This document shows, one piece after another, positions 40,376 through 48,847 of a stretch of DNA of 60,984 nucleotides. The notes beneath the pieces were generated by a model that saw only the letters and a list, made by a program, of their open reading frames with translations, was not told where the DNA came from and made no database searches. Positions within the stretch are counted from its first letter, which is position 1. Each line of letters starts with the position of its first letter. Location: contig JAJYTO010000003.1 of assembly GCA_021793015.1 (NCBI GenBank), positions 1 to 60,984 on the forward strand, given 5' to 3'. Source of the DNA: Bacillota bacterium (lineage in GTDB: Bacteria; Bacillota; Bacilli; Alicyclobacillales; SLC66). Both the position numbers and the translations under genes were made by a program.

Positions 40376-42775
40376 TTACCCAAGATTCGAAGACTCCCAT
40401 GACAGAAATGCCGTGACGACCGCAGGATCGAATGCGGTGGCGGCCTGTCGGCTGATCCATTCGCGGGCCTCGTCAACCGTTCGGTCGGGGTTATGGCGAC
40501 GAAATCGGAAAAATGCGTCTACGACAGCGAGAATACGTGATTCCACGGGAATTTCCAGGCCCCGCATGCGGCGGGGTCCAGAACCGTCCCAACGCTCTTG
40601 GAATGCGCCGACGCAGGCGGCCACATCCTGCAGAGCGGGAAATGCGCGGAGCAGATCCTCCGTGATTTCCGAAGTTCCAACACTGGAGGGATCGTTCCAG
40701 TGTAGGTGGCCGTCGGATCGACGGAGACGAACGCCATTTCCCATGCCGGCCGGGTCGAAGTTCCAGTCAGAGTGGCCGTCGGGGGAGTTGGAGTCGCGCC
40801 CGGCAAGCCTGCCATAGTCGTGGAGAAGTGCGCCCAACCATAGCGCGTCCTGTTGGCCGTCCGGCACGTTCATGGCTTGAGCGAGACGCCGAGCCATTTG
40901 CGCCATGTCCAGGGTATGGCCGTCCGGATAGCCGAGCCTGCTGTCGAGCAGGGCGGCAAGCACGGCAGAGGTGTCCGGGCTGTTATCCTCGCGCAAGGCT
41001 GCCAGCAGGGTGTAGAAGGTGGCGTAACAAAGCTGTTCGCGTCCCTGTTTCTTGGCCTGATACAGCGCCCAATCGGCGGCCCGAAAAAGCACGCGAGCGT
41101 CGGCGCCCATCGCCGGGTAGAGGGCGGCGCCCGCTGACAGGGTCAAGTCGCGCCCGAGGCGCGTCTGTGTCTGGGCGATGATGGCTGAGGTTGCGGACGG
41201 ATCGCGTTCGTCAATCAGGAGGGCAAATTCATCGCCGCCAATGCGAAAGGCCCGTCCCCGCCCTTCACAGGCGGATTCCAGGGCGCTCGCGACCTGCTTG
41301 AGCGCGCGGTCTCCGGCAGCATGTCCTTCCATATCATTGATGGACTTTAAATAGTCCAAATCCGCCAACACCAATTGGAATGGCGACGGGTTGATCGGGT
41401 ATAGCGGCATCCGTTGGGCCAGCATAGATTCAAACAGACGGCGATTGCCGAGGTTCGTGAGACCGTCTGTAACGGCCTGGTTTCGCGTTTCGCGGAACAA
41501 CAGGATTGTCGTCCACAGGGTTTCGGCCTGGATGACCGTCAGGTCGACAAGTTCCTGGTCGATCGCGATTCCAGCCTGTTGGTGGTCGCGAAGGATGACC
41601 AGGACACTGCGCCCCGCCTGATATGGGCGCCAGGGAACCAGGAGCGCATCCCCGCGGGGATAATCCGCCGTGGGACCGATCCGGGTGGAACTGGCCAGGG
41701 GCAGAACCTGTCGAATGGGATCGGGAGTCCGGTCAACGTCCCAAGGCACCCTACCCCACCGATCATGTTCCTCGCCCGTGTCCATGTCCAACGACACGCA
41801 CCCCTGAGCGCTTAACGTCTCCAAGATGGACTGCTTAATCTCGGCGACGGCGTTTTCATTGTCCCACATTTTCAAGGTGTGTTGAGTGGATTGCAACACC
41901 TTTTCAACGGTTGACGCATATTGCCGGAGCGTCTCGGTCCGCGCTTCGATGACCCGATCTTGGTCGTCTCTGGTCTGCCGCAACTCGGTCAGGGTATCCC
42001 TGATGGAGGTGCGCATGGTGTCGAGCGCTTGGCGGATCAAGTCATGCTCCCGGATCCAGGATGGTGCCAAGGGAACGTTGAAATCGCCCTGCGATGTGGA
42101 CGTGAGCACGCGGATCAGCCGCCGGGTCGCGGCGCGAATCGCGCTGGCGCCCCCCAGTATGACAGCGATCACGGCGCCCTGGAAGAGGAGCCCTAGCAAG
42201 CGGTTGCTGGCTGCCCGAGCCACGACTCGGTTTGCGATCGTGATCGTTTGGGCATTGACGGTGTTCTCCAACCGAGACAGCGATTCTTTGAGGGCGGCGG
42301 TGGCCGCAGCATTTTGTACATCCTGCAGAATCAGGGCTTGTCGGTAGCGATGCGCGGTCATGGCGATTTCGACTTGGCTGGCATAGTGCTGGTACACTGT
42401 CCACTGGTGTTCGATCGCCTGCAGTTGCAGGCGCAATCTCGGGTCCGGAGCAAGCGCAAAGGCTTGGCGATAGGTTTGCGCAAAGGCCCGGGCATCGGCC
42501 AGGGCGGCGCGCCGTGTGGCCTGCCGAAGCGCGGAGGGCGCCTCCGCGTCGAGTCCGACAGCCATGTTTAACGTGCTGTCATAGTTGGCAAAGTCGCTGT
42601 TGAGCCGCATGGCCGCGACGCGATACGGGTCGACCGTGTGGATTAAATAGACCAGTTGTGAATAGTCTTGCCATGATATGTTCCAAAAGACGCCCAGATC
42701 GATCAGAATCAATGCCACCACGAACAAAACCCCGGTCTGGAGGGAAAACGTTGGGAGACCATGATGCCGTTTCAT
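40376..42775 (-). CDS. Membrane GGDEF diguanylate cyclase with degenerate HD-GYP-like domain
   Basis: This 799-residue protein has two membrane spans (about 16-34 and 192-212) flanking a helical extracellular sensor. A HAMP-like region and coiled coil (to about 300) and a GAF-like region (about 310-430) follow. The GGDEF domain has an intact GGDEF at 513-517 and DLDYLKSIND, without an RxxD inhibitory site. The final ~190 residues resemble HD-GYP, with HD at 652-653 and ERWDGSGPRRMRGLEIP instead of GYP. An insertion contains two similar segments, SPDGHSDWNF and SDGHLHWND. ATG 42775 follows AAGGAG. It likely makes c-di-GMP opposite the EAL neighbour. Confidence 0.85.
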   Translation of the reverse strand: MKRHHGLPTFSLQTGVLFVVALILIDLGVFWNISWQDYSQLVYLIHTVDPYRVAAMRLNSDFANYDSTLNMAVGLDAEAPSALRQATRRAALADARAFAQTYRQAFALAPDPRLRLQLQAIEHQWTVYQHYASQVEIAMTAHRYRQALILQDVQNAAATAALKESLSRLENTVNAQTITIANRVVARAASNRLLGLLFQGAVIAVILGGASAIRAATRRLIRVLTSTSQGDFNVPLAPSWIREHDLIRQALDTMRTSIRDTLTELRQTRDDQDRVIEARTETLRQYASTVEKVLQSTQHTLKMWDNENAVAEIKQSILETLSAQGCVSLDMDTGEEHDRWGRVPWDVDRTPDPIRQVLPLASSTRIGPTADYPRGDALLVPWRPYQAGRSVLVILRDHQQAGIAIDQELVDLTVIQAETLWTTILLFRETRNQAVTDGLTNLGNRRLFESMLAQRMPLYPINPSPFQLVLADLDYLKSINDMEGHAAGDRALKQVASALESACEGRGRAFRIGGDEFALLIDERDPSATSAIIAQTQTRLGRDLTLSAGAALYPAMGADARVLFRAADWALYQAKKQGREQLCYATFYTLLAALREDNSPDTSAVLAALLDSRLGYPDGHTLDMAQMARRLAQAMNVPDGQQDALWLGALLHDYGRLAGRDSNSPDGHSDWNFDPAGMGNGVRLRRSDGHLHWNDPSSVGTSEITEDLLRAFPALQDVAACVGAFQERWDGSGPRRMRGLEIPVESRILAVVDAFFRFRRHNPDRTVDEAREWISRQAATAFDPAVVTAFLSWESSNLG

Positions 42776-42792
42776 GAGATCACTCCTTTCTC

Positions 42793-42914
42793 GGGGACAT
42801 GTGATAAAGTCCGCAGAGCAGGCGCTATGATCCCACATATCGTGTTTGAGGCTTTAATCAAACACGATATGTACTGCAGTGCGCCTGCCGAAATTTGGTT
42901 TATCACATGTCCCC
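42793..42914 (+). repeat. Family A 122-bp nested palindrome, copy A3
   Basis: The arms GGGGACATGTGATAAA/TTTATCACATGTCCCC enclose GCAGGCG/CGCCTGC and the inner hairpin CATATCGTGTTTGA/TCAAACACGATATG with loop GGCTTTAA. Relative to A2 an A-T pair in the inner stem is C-G here, changed on both sides. It lies directly upstream of the GGDEF gene, covering where its promoter would be expected. Confidence 0.92.
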
Positions 42915-43334
42915 CGTTTGTGCTGCAGAACAGCTCTCACTGGAATGATCACCCGCATCCTGTCTCTTCACGCCCGTGATGGGAATCCTGGCGTTGCAAT
43001 TCCTTTATCGGAAATACATAGGATCTGAACCGGGTTTGCGGTTTTCTTCTATTGCATATTCGACACAAAGCGACAACCTCCTTGTGCGGCGAAAAGTAAT
43101 AGGTTTTAAATAGCGACTATTCGGGATATTTTGCGGACCGCTCGGAGATCACACCTTGCTCCGTGGTTCGACATGGACCGCCGTCTCCTTCACCGCCATG
43201 ACGCAAAACCATTCTTGATTGCTGTCGGGTTGATTGTGGTGGCCGACTTCGTGAAGCAGACACGGACTACGAAGTTTTTTTATCAACGAGATGGCGGCGA
43301 CCACTCGTTTCCTGTAGACTCACGGTAAGAGCCT
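42915..43334. other. Intergenic stretch without recognised gene
   Basis: About 420 bases between the A3 repeat and the B2 repeat. The composition is more AT-rich than the neighbours. It holds AATAGTCGCTATT-type symmetry near 43110 and one exact Spo0A-box heptamer TTCGACA at 43059, which is short enough to be chance. A plus-strand frame at 43131-43328 (65 codons) has no ribosome site or family resemblance, and I do not call it. Confidence 0.5.
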
Positions 43335-43601
43335 GTTCAAAAAGGGGTCAGGTAAGACCCGCGCAGTGCAAGGAAGCGAGCCAAGAATGCGGACCGAGCG
43401 TACGTTCCCGGTACGTGAGGGAGCATTCCAGGGGAGCAGTGATAAAGTCCTCGATGCAGGCGCAGTGATTCCAGATATAGCGTCCGAGGCTTTAGTCGGA
43501 CGCTATATGCACCGCTTCGCGCCTGCCCTACTTTGGGTTATCACTGCTCCCCTTGGCGCTGACGTGGCAATGCGCCGGGGAGTTCTGACCCCTTTTTGAA
43601 C
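43335..43601 (+). repeat. Family B nested palindrome interrupted by a family A element (copy B2)
   Basis: The outer arms GTTCAAAAAGGGGTCAG and CTGACCCCTTTTTGAAC match intact copy B1. The inner GCCAAGAATGC and ACGTAC elements are present up to GAGCATTC. There a 122-bp family A unit plus two bases (CA) interrupts the sequence, after which TTGGCGCTGAC resumes. Total 267 bp equals 143 + 122 + 2, so the insertion history is readable. Confidence 0.9.
43431..43552 (+). repeat. Family A 122-bp element, subfamily with GGGGAGCAGTGATAA arms, copy A4
   Basis: The arms GGGGAGCAGTGATAA and TTATCACTGCTCCCC enclose GCAGGCG/CGCCTGC and the inner hairpin ATATAGCGTCCGA/TCGGACGCTATAT with loop GGCTTTAG. It is inserted in family B copy B2. 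Almost the same sequence occurs inverted at 48633-48754. Confidence 0.92.
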
Positions 43602-43633
43602 AACCTCTGTAAGAAGCGCGAGGAGGTGGGGCG

Positions 43634-45424
43634 ATGGGCGTAACGGTGCGCGCGGCGATGAAGGTGGGCGGACTGCGGCGCTGCCGTGTGGTGGCGGGCG
43701 AAGCGGGACTTGATCGCTCCATTGAGTATGTCACCGTTATGGAAGTGCCGGATGTCGTGCGCTGGTTGAAGGGCAAGGATTTTTTGTTGACGAGCCTGTA
43801 TGCGATCAAGGATGACGCGGTGGCGCAGGAACAATTGATTGGACAGTTGGCCGCCGTCGGATCGGCCGCGATCGCGATCAAGACGCATCGTTTTTTGACG
43901 GAGGTTCCGGAAGGGATCCTGCGGGCTGCGCGCGAACTGGACTTCCCGGTGATTGAGATCGATGCGGACGTGTCGTACATAGACATCCTGACGCCGCTCA
44001 TGAGCCGTATCCTGGACGAGGGAAGCGCGGAACGGGAGAGTCTGGAGCCTTACCTCAAGTGGCTGACAGAGGTGGCGCTGGAGGGCCAGGGAGTGTCGGC
44101 GATGCTCGATGCAATCGATCGAATCGTCGAAAATCCGGTGACGCTTGAGACTGATTTGCCGCTTGAAGCGGGCCGCCCATCCGTGTTTCCGATTCCACTG
44201 TCGGTGGAACAGCGGGCGGCGCTTCGCAAGGCGAAGCATCCGTTGCGGATGACGCGCAGAAAACGCGAGGGCGGCGACACACCTTGTCTGGTGGCGCCGC
44301 TCGTGTTGCGGCGCGAGGTGCGGGGTTATTTGACGTGCTGGCAAGTGGGGCGGCCGCTGCGCGAGACGGATCTGAATGTGCTGGAGCGCGCGTTGCCGCT
44401 GCTTGCGCTTGAGGTCTTGAAGTTGCAGGCGGAGATTGACGTCGCGCAAAAGTACCAGAGCGACTTTCTTGCCGATATTCTGCTCGGTCACCCGGTGCCG
44501 ACAGGTGAATTGGCGGAGAAGTCGCGGATATTCGGGTGGAATTTTCATCGCACGTATCAGATCGCAGTCTTTGACGTGGATGATTTTGCTCGCGTGACGG
44601 CCGAATTCGCGGGCGACGAGGTGCGTATTCAAGAATTCAAGCGAACGCTGCTGCGCTTTGTGGAACGGGCGGCGCGGGCGACGCTTGCGGAGACGATCGT
44701 ATCTGCGCGCAGCGATGAGATCGTGCTGCTGTGGCCCCTGCAGGAAGCGGCGCCCTCCATGGGCATGGGCGCACAGGGTCATGCGCTGTCGGAGGCGTCG
44801 GCGGAAGTGGATTCCGACAATACGCCTGCTCGCGCAGATTTGTCTGCAGACGTGGATGCCGCTGCAGGCGGCGGGTTTGCAGCGTTGCCTGAGGAGGCGG
44901 AGGTGAGCGCGCTCGCCGAGCGGATCAATACGGCTGTTCGCCAGGAGTTCGCGGGTGTGACGCTGACCGCCGGGGTTGCGCGCCCTTATCGCGGCGTGGC
45001 GGGCATCGCGGCCGGTTACCAGGAAGCGGTGCGCGCGATCGCTCTTGGCCGTCCGGCGCGCGGCCGGGACGCGGTGATCCGCTTTGCCGATCTCGGCGTC
45101 TATCGCATCCTCAGTCCACGCGCCGACGAGCGCGAATGGGCTGCATTTTATGCGGAGACGATCGGACCGTTGCGCCGTTATGACAAGGAGCGGGGCGCAC
45201 GGCTGGTTGAGACGTTGGCGGCGTATTTTGCCTGCGACTACAACCTGACCGTTACGGCAGAAACACTCTACATCCATGTGAACACATTGAAATACAGGCT
45301 GCAACGGATTGAAGAGTTGACCGAGTGTCTGATCGGCAGCGCGGAGGGGCGGCTCAAGCTGCACATTGGCCTTAAGCTCGATGCTCTCTCAGTACACGTC
45401 GATGGTCTCTCGGCATTCTCCTGA
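43634..45424 (+). CDS. PucR family transcriptional regulator
   Basis: This 596-residue regulator has three parts: an N-terminal PucR domain (about 1-125; RRCRVVAGEAGLDRSIEYV, VMEVPDVVRWLKGKDFLLTS), a central CdaR/GGDEF-like region, and a C-terminal PucR-type HTH near 535-580 (LAAYFACDYNLTVTAETLYIHVNTLKYRLQRIEEL). PucR proteins respond to metabolites of purine or related nitrogen-source catabolism. A low-complexity insert lies at about 375-425 (MGMGAQGHALSEASAEVDSD). ATG follows GAGGAGG. It precedes the transporter, carbamoylase and second PyrK-PyrD genes on the same strand and probably controls them. Confidence 0.9.
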   Translation: MGVTVRAAMKVGGLRRCRVVAGEAGLDRSIEYVTVMEVPDVVRWLKGKDFLLTSLYAIKDDAVAQEQLIGQLAAVGSAAIAIKTHRFLTEVPEGILRAARELDFPVIEIDADVSYIDILTPLMSRILDEGSAERESLEPYLKWLTEVALEGQGVSAMLDAIDRIVENPVTLETDLPLEAGRPSVFPIPLSVEQRAALRKAKHPLRMTRRKREGGDTPCLVAPLVLRREVRGYLTCWQVGRPLRETDLNVLERALPLLALEVLKLQAEIDVAQKYQSDFLADILLGHPVPTGELAEKSRIFGWNFHRTYQIAVFDVDDFARVTAEFAGDEVRIQEFKRTLLRFVERAARATLAETIVSARSDEIVLLWPLQEAAPSMGMGAQGHALSEASAEVDSDNTPARADLSADVDAAAGGGFAALPEEAEVSALAERINTAVRQEFAGVTLTAGVARPYRGVAGIAAGYQEAVRAIALGRPARGRDAVIRFADLGVYRILSPRADEREWAAFYAETIGPLRRYDKERGARLVETLAAYFACDYNLTVTAETLYIHVNTLKYRLQRIEELTECLIGSAEGRLKLHIGLKLDALSVHVDGLSAFS

Positions 45425-45462
45425 AAATTATCCCTCGACAATGTTGACCTTTTCTGCCCTGT

Positions 45463-45648
45463 CCCGAAGAATATGATGGTCCCTGCCGGTCGGAGACATA
45501 TATTGCACCCCTGCTCAGACAGCGCTGTCGCTAAACTCGCGACGGGCGCAATATATGTCTCCTCCCCGAGCGGGCCTTGCATCCGTGCAAAATATGATGG
45601 TCTCTGCCTGTCAGGACGATGAGATTTTGCTTCGCAAAACTCAGGCAT
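45463..45648 (-). repeat. Family C palindromic repeat, copy C3
   Basis: The arms GGAGACATATATTGCACCC (45492-45510) and GGGCGCAATATATGTCTCC (45544-45562) pair with one G-T. The outer edges GCAGGGACC and GCTTCGCAAAACTCAG match those of the other copies in reverse. It occupies the gap between the PucR and transporter genes. The rest of that gap (to 45931) holds no gene I can support, only a TATAAT at 45879 without a good -35. Confidence 0.85.
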
Positions 45649-45931
45649 GCCGCTGCCGCTCAGACAGCCGCGGCCTAAAGGCCGCTAATACTTGCTGCAG
45701 CGCCATGGGCTGCCATTTGCTCCCGGCGAGTTCTTGTCCGGTCATCACAGTCAGGAAGAGAGACGCTTTCCTTCGCGTGGCGGCGTTTCTGGGCGAATCT
45801 GAGGCGTTTGTTAAATGGGACAAATTGAGTCGAATAATTATGGTGTTTATCGACAAGTGCAAGAGTGGGCGAAGCGGTTATAATGGTGAAGCGCAATTAT
45901 TTGAATAGTCTTTAGAATGGGGGGAGTTTTC

Positions 45932-47176
45932 ATGGCCAAAATGGCCTTGGAGAAGGCGGGCGCCGATGGTGAAGGTCTCACCCTGTCGCGCTACCAGTGG
46001 CGGGCGTTGTGGGCGTCGACGGCTGGGTATGCCATGGATGGACTGGATTTGATGGTGATTTCGTACGTCATGGTGGCGCTCATCAAGGCGTTTCACTTGA
46101 CGCCGTCGCAAGCAGGCGGGATTGCGACGATCACGCTGATGGGCGCCGTGCTCGGCGGATATGTGTTTGGCATCCTGGCGGATCGTTATGGGCGCGTACG
46201 CACGTTTTCCTACAGTATTTTGATCTTCGCTGTGTTTACGGGTCTGACGGCGCTTTCGCCAAATCTCGCCTGGTTGAATATCACGCGCTTTTTGGCCGGG
46301 ATTGGCCTTGGCGGCGAGTTTGGCATCGGCATGACGCTCGTCACCGAGGCCTGGCCGCGCGCGTATCGGTCACGGGGCACGGCGATTGTGGCGGTTGGCT
46401 TTCAGCTTGGCATGGTCGTCGCGCTGCTCGCGTCGATGTGGCTGGTGCCGATTTTCGGTTGGCGGGGAGCGTTTGTCTTCGGTGCGTTGCCGGCGCTGTT
46501 TGCTTGGTGGGTTCGCCGCAATCTGGATGAACCGGCCCTGTGGACCGCCGCCCGCGATAGTGGACGGGCGCACGGCATACCGCTCAAGCACCTGTTTTCA
46601 TCGCCGCGGATCACGGCGACGACCATTGGGCTGACGATTATGACGAGTGTTCAGAATTTTGGCTTCTACGGGATCATGGTCTGGCTCCCGACCATGCTTG
46701 CAAAGCAACTCGGGTTCTCATTCAATCAATCGCTGACGTGGACGATGGTGACGATCTTCGGAATGATTATCGGTATTGTCGTGTTTGGCACATTCGCAGA
46801 CCGCATGGGTAGGCGGCCGGCGTATATCACCTTTCAGATTGGCGCCGCAGTGATCGTCTGGATCTTCTTTCAGCAGACAGCGCCCGTGGCGCTGTTATTG
46901 CTCGGCGCCGTTATGGGATTCTTCGTCAATGGGATGATGGGCGGCTATGGCGCCATTCTCGCTGAGCATTATCCGACAGAGGCGCGGTCGACCGCGGAAA
47001 ACTTCATCTTTAACACAGGTCGCGCGGTCGGCGGGTTCGGTCCTTTTGTGATCGGAACGCTCGCCCTGACACAGTCGCTCAGTTCGGCGCTCGGCTTTCT
47101 GTCGGCGATCTACCTGTTGGCGGCGCTCGCGATGCTCTTCCTCGTGCCGGAGACGAAGGGCAAGGCGCTGGCTTAG
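45932..47176 (+). CDS. MFS transporter, metabolite:H+ symporter type
   Basis: This 414-residue, twelve-span major facilitator protein has the family signature GILADRYGRVRTF between spans 2 and 3 and again GTFADRMGRRPAY in the second half. GFQLGMVVALLASMW and GLGGEFGIGMTLVTEAWP resemble the aromatic acid:H+ symporter and shikimate groups. The substrate cannot be read from sequence; an organic anion such as orotate or an ureide fits the neighbours. ATG 45932 lies 6 bp after GGGGGGAG. It is followed by the carbamoylase gene after ~150 bp. Confidence 0.9.
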   Translation: MAKMALEKAGADGEGLTLSRYQWRALWASTAGYAMDGLDLMVISYVMVALIKAFHLTPSQAGGIATITLMGAVLGGYVFGILADRYGRVRTFSYSILIFAVFTGLTALSPNLAWLNITRFLAGIGLGGEFGIGMTLVTEAWPRAYRSRGTAIVAVGFQLGMVVALLASMWLVPIFGWRGAFVFGALPALFAWWVRRNLDEPALWTAARDSGRAHGIPLKHLFSSPRITATTIGLTIMTSVQNFGFYGIMVWLPTMLAKQLGFSFNQSLTWTMVTIFGMIIGIVVFGTFADRMGRRPAYITFQIGAAVIVWIFFQQTAPVALLLLGAVMGFFVNGMMGGYGAILAEHYPTEARSTAENFIFNTGRAVGGFGPFVIGTLALTQSLSSALGFLSAIYLLAALAMLFLVPETKGKALA

Positions 47177-47329
47177 ATCGGGTTGCGGCATTTCGTCCAG
47201 TTCAACAATAGAATGGCAATTGTATTGGCTATTCCGATGTATCGGCGCAGACCGATGCGTGGTACATTCGTGGCACGGCGGCCTTGCGGGCGATCGCGGG
47301 GCCGCAGTGCATTCGGAGGGGGATGCAGC

Positions 47330-48586
47330 GTGTCTAAAGCCGTTCGGGATACTGGTTATCGCAACACCCTGCTTACGTTGATTGATAAATTTGCGCAGAT
47401 TGGCCGCGGTTCGAACGGAGCAGGTGTTACACGACTGGCGTACAGTGCGAGTGACTGGCGGGCGCGAGAGCAATTTTTGGCGCTCTGCCACGCTGAGGGG
47501 ATGACTGCACGTCTGGATGCAGCGGGAAATGTCGTGGCGCGGCGCCTGGGGCGCAAGCCGGATTTGCCGGCGGTGGCGGTAGGGTCGCACCTAGATACAG
47601 TGAAAGACGGCGGTCGCCTGGATGGGGCGCTTGGCGCCTTGGCGGCTCTCGAAGTCGTGCGCCGGCTGAATCGCGAAGGGGTTGCGACGGATCGGTCAAT
47701 TGAAGTGATTGCGTTTGCCGGTGAGGAGTCGACGCGTTTTTCGCTGGCGACCATCGGCAGCCGTGCGATGGCTGGTTTGCTTGACGTCGCTGCGGCCGGC
47801 GCGCTGAGAGATGAACAGGGGATGACGCTCGCGGACGCGGCCAGGGCGCGCGGGCTGCGTTTCGCAGACTTTCCCATGGCGCGACGCAGGCAGGATGAAT
47901 TCGCAGCCTTCGTAGAACTGCATATCGAACAGGGGCCGACGCTTGAAGCGGTTGGCGCCGAGATTGGTCTCGTGACGGCGATTGCGGCGGCGACGCGTTA
48001 CCGGGTCGTGATCGACGGTGTGGCTGGCCACTCGGGCACGACGGGGATGGGCATGCGCCGCGATGCGCTCGCGGCGGCTGCGCAAGTGGTGCTGCTTGTG
48101 GAGCGGCTGGCAGGCGAAGAGGGGCGCGCCGACACGGGGACGGTGGGCGTGCTGCATTTATGGCCGGGCAGTCCCAATACGATTCCGTCACGGGTTGAAC
48201 TCATCGCCGAATTCCGCGCGGCGGACCTGACGCAAAAGAGGGATCTCAGTGTTCTCTGGCAGCGTCGGCTGCAAGGAATTGCGCGCGACCGGGGGGTGCG
48301 AATTCAGGCTGACACCTTGTCGGATGACACGCCGGTGGCGCTTCCGGACACGGTTCGAAGCGCAGCGCGCGAGGCCTGCGAGGCGGGTGGGTATGAGTAT
48401 CGCGAGATGGTCAGCGGTGCGGCGCACGACTGCATGAACATGGCGACATTGTGTCCGGCGGGGCTGATCTTCATTCCGTCCGTGGGCGGTGTCAGCCATC
48501 ATCCGGATGAGGAGTCCCGGGAGGAACACCTGTTGGCGGGTGTGGATGTGCTGTACCGTACTGTCACCCATTTGGCTGGCGCTTAG
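47330..48586 (+). CDS. M20-family Zn hydrolase, N-carbamoyl-L-amino acid or allantoate amidohydrolase type
   Basis: This 418-residue metallo-amidase belongs to the HyuC/AllC/beta-ureidopropionase group, which hydrolyses carbamoyl groups to ammonia and CO2. The two-metal set is intact: H87 in GSHLDTV, D98 in GGRLDGALG, E132-E133 in AGEES, H198 in ELHIEQGP and H390-391 in GGVSHHPDE. SGAAHDCMNMA near 362 matches the substrate-binding SGAGHDA of the family. GTG 47330 lies 8 bp after GGAGGGGG. In context N-carbamoyl-L-aspartate (ureidosuccinate) is a plausible substrate; allantoate is an alternative. Confidence 0.88.
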   Translation: MSKAVRDTGYRNTLLTLIDKFAQIGRGSNGAGVTRLAYSASDWRAREQFLALCHAEGMTARLDAAGNVVARRLGRKPDLPAVAVGSHLDTVKDGGRLDGALGALAALEVVRRLNREGVATDRSIEVIAFAGEESTRFSLATIGSRAMAGLLDVAAAGALRDEQGMTLADAARARGLRFADFPMARRRQDEFAAFVELHIEQGPTLEAVGAEIGLVTAIAAATRYRVVIDGVAGHSGTTGMGMRRDALAAAAQVVLLVERLAGEEGRADTGTVGVLHLWPGSPNTIPSRVELIAEFRAADLTQKRDLSVLWQRRLQGIARDRGVRIQADTLSDDTPVALPDTVRSAAREACEAGGYEYREMVSGAAHDCMNMATLCPAGLIFIPSVGGVSHHPDEESREEHLLAGVDVLYRTVTHLAGA

Positions 48587-48632
48587 TCGCGGGAAGCGCG
48601 GTGTCAGGCGCTCGGGGCGGCGGGGGAGACTA

Positions 48633-48754
48633 GGGGAGCAGTGATAATCCAAATCAGGGCAGGCGCGAAGCGGTGCATCCAGCGTCCGACTAAAGCCCCG
48701 GACGCTGGATCTGGAGTCACTGCGCCTGCATCGAGGACTTTATCACTGCTCCCC
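48633..48754 (-). repeat. Family A 122-bp element, copy A5 (inverted relative to A4)
   Basis: In reverse it reads GGGGAGCAGTGATAAAG, GCAGGCG, the inner hairpin ATCCAGCGTCCG/CGGACGCTGGAT with loop GGCTTTAG, then CGCCTGC and TTATCACTGCTCCCC. Compared with A4, two base pairs of the inner stem are swapped with both sides changed. CTAG flanks the left edge. It separates the carbamoylase gene from the PyrK-like gene. Confidence 0.92.
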
Positions 48755-48847
48755 TGGGGATGAAGCGCTTGGCCGCGTGAGACGCACGTTGTGCGCGCCT
48801 GGCCGCAGAAAGCGCGGCGACGCGAAGCGGATGGAGGTGTGGGAGCG

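Noticed and set aside
43131-43328. 65-codon plus-strand frame between repeats
   Set aside because: There is no ribosome site, no recognisable family, and composition unlike the neighbouring genes.
43541-45364. 607-codon minus-strand frame opposite the PucR gene
   Set aside because: It runs antisense to a clear PucR-family gene and into repeat A4/B2; the product is Arg/His-rich with no family signature.
45555-45908. 117-codon plus-strand frame between the PucR and MFS genes
   Set aside because: It starts inside family C repeat C3 and has no homology or ribosome site; similar chance frames occur in the other copies.
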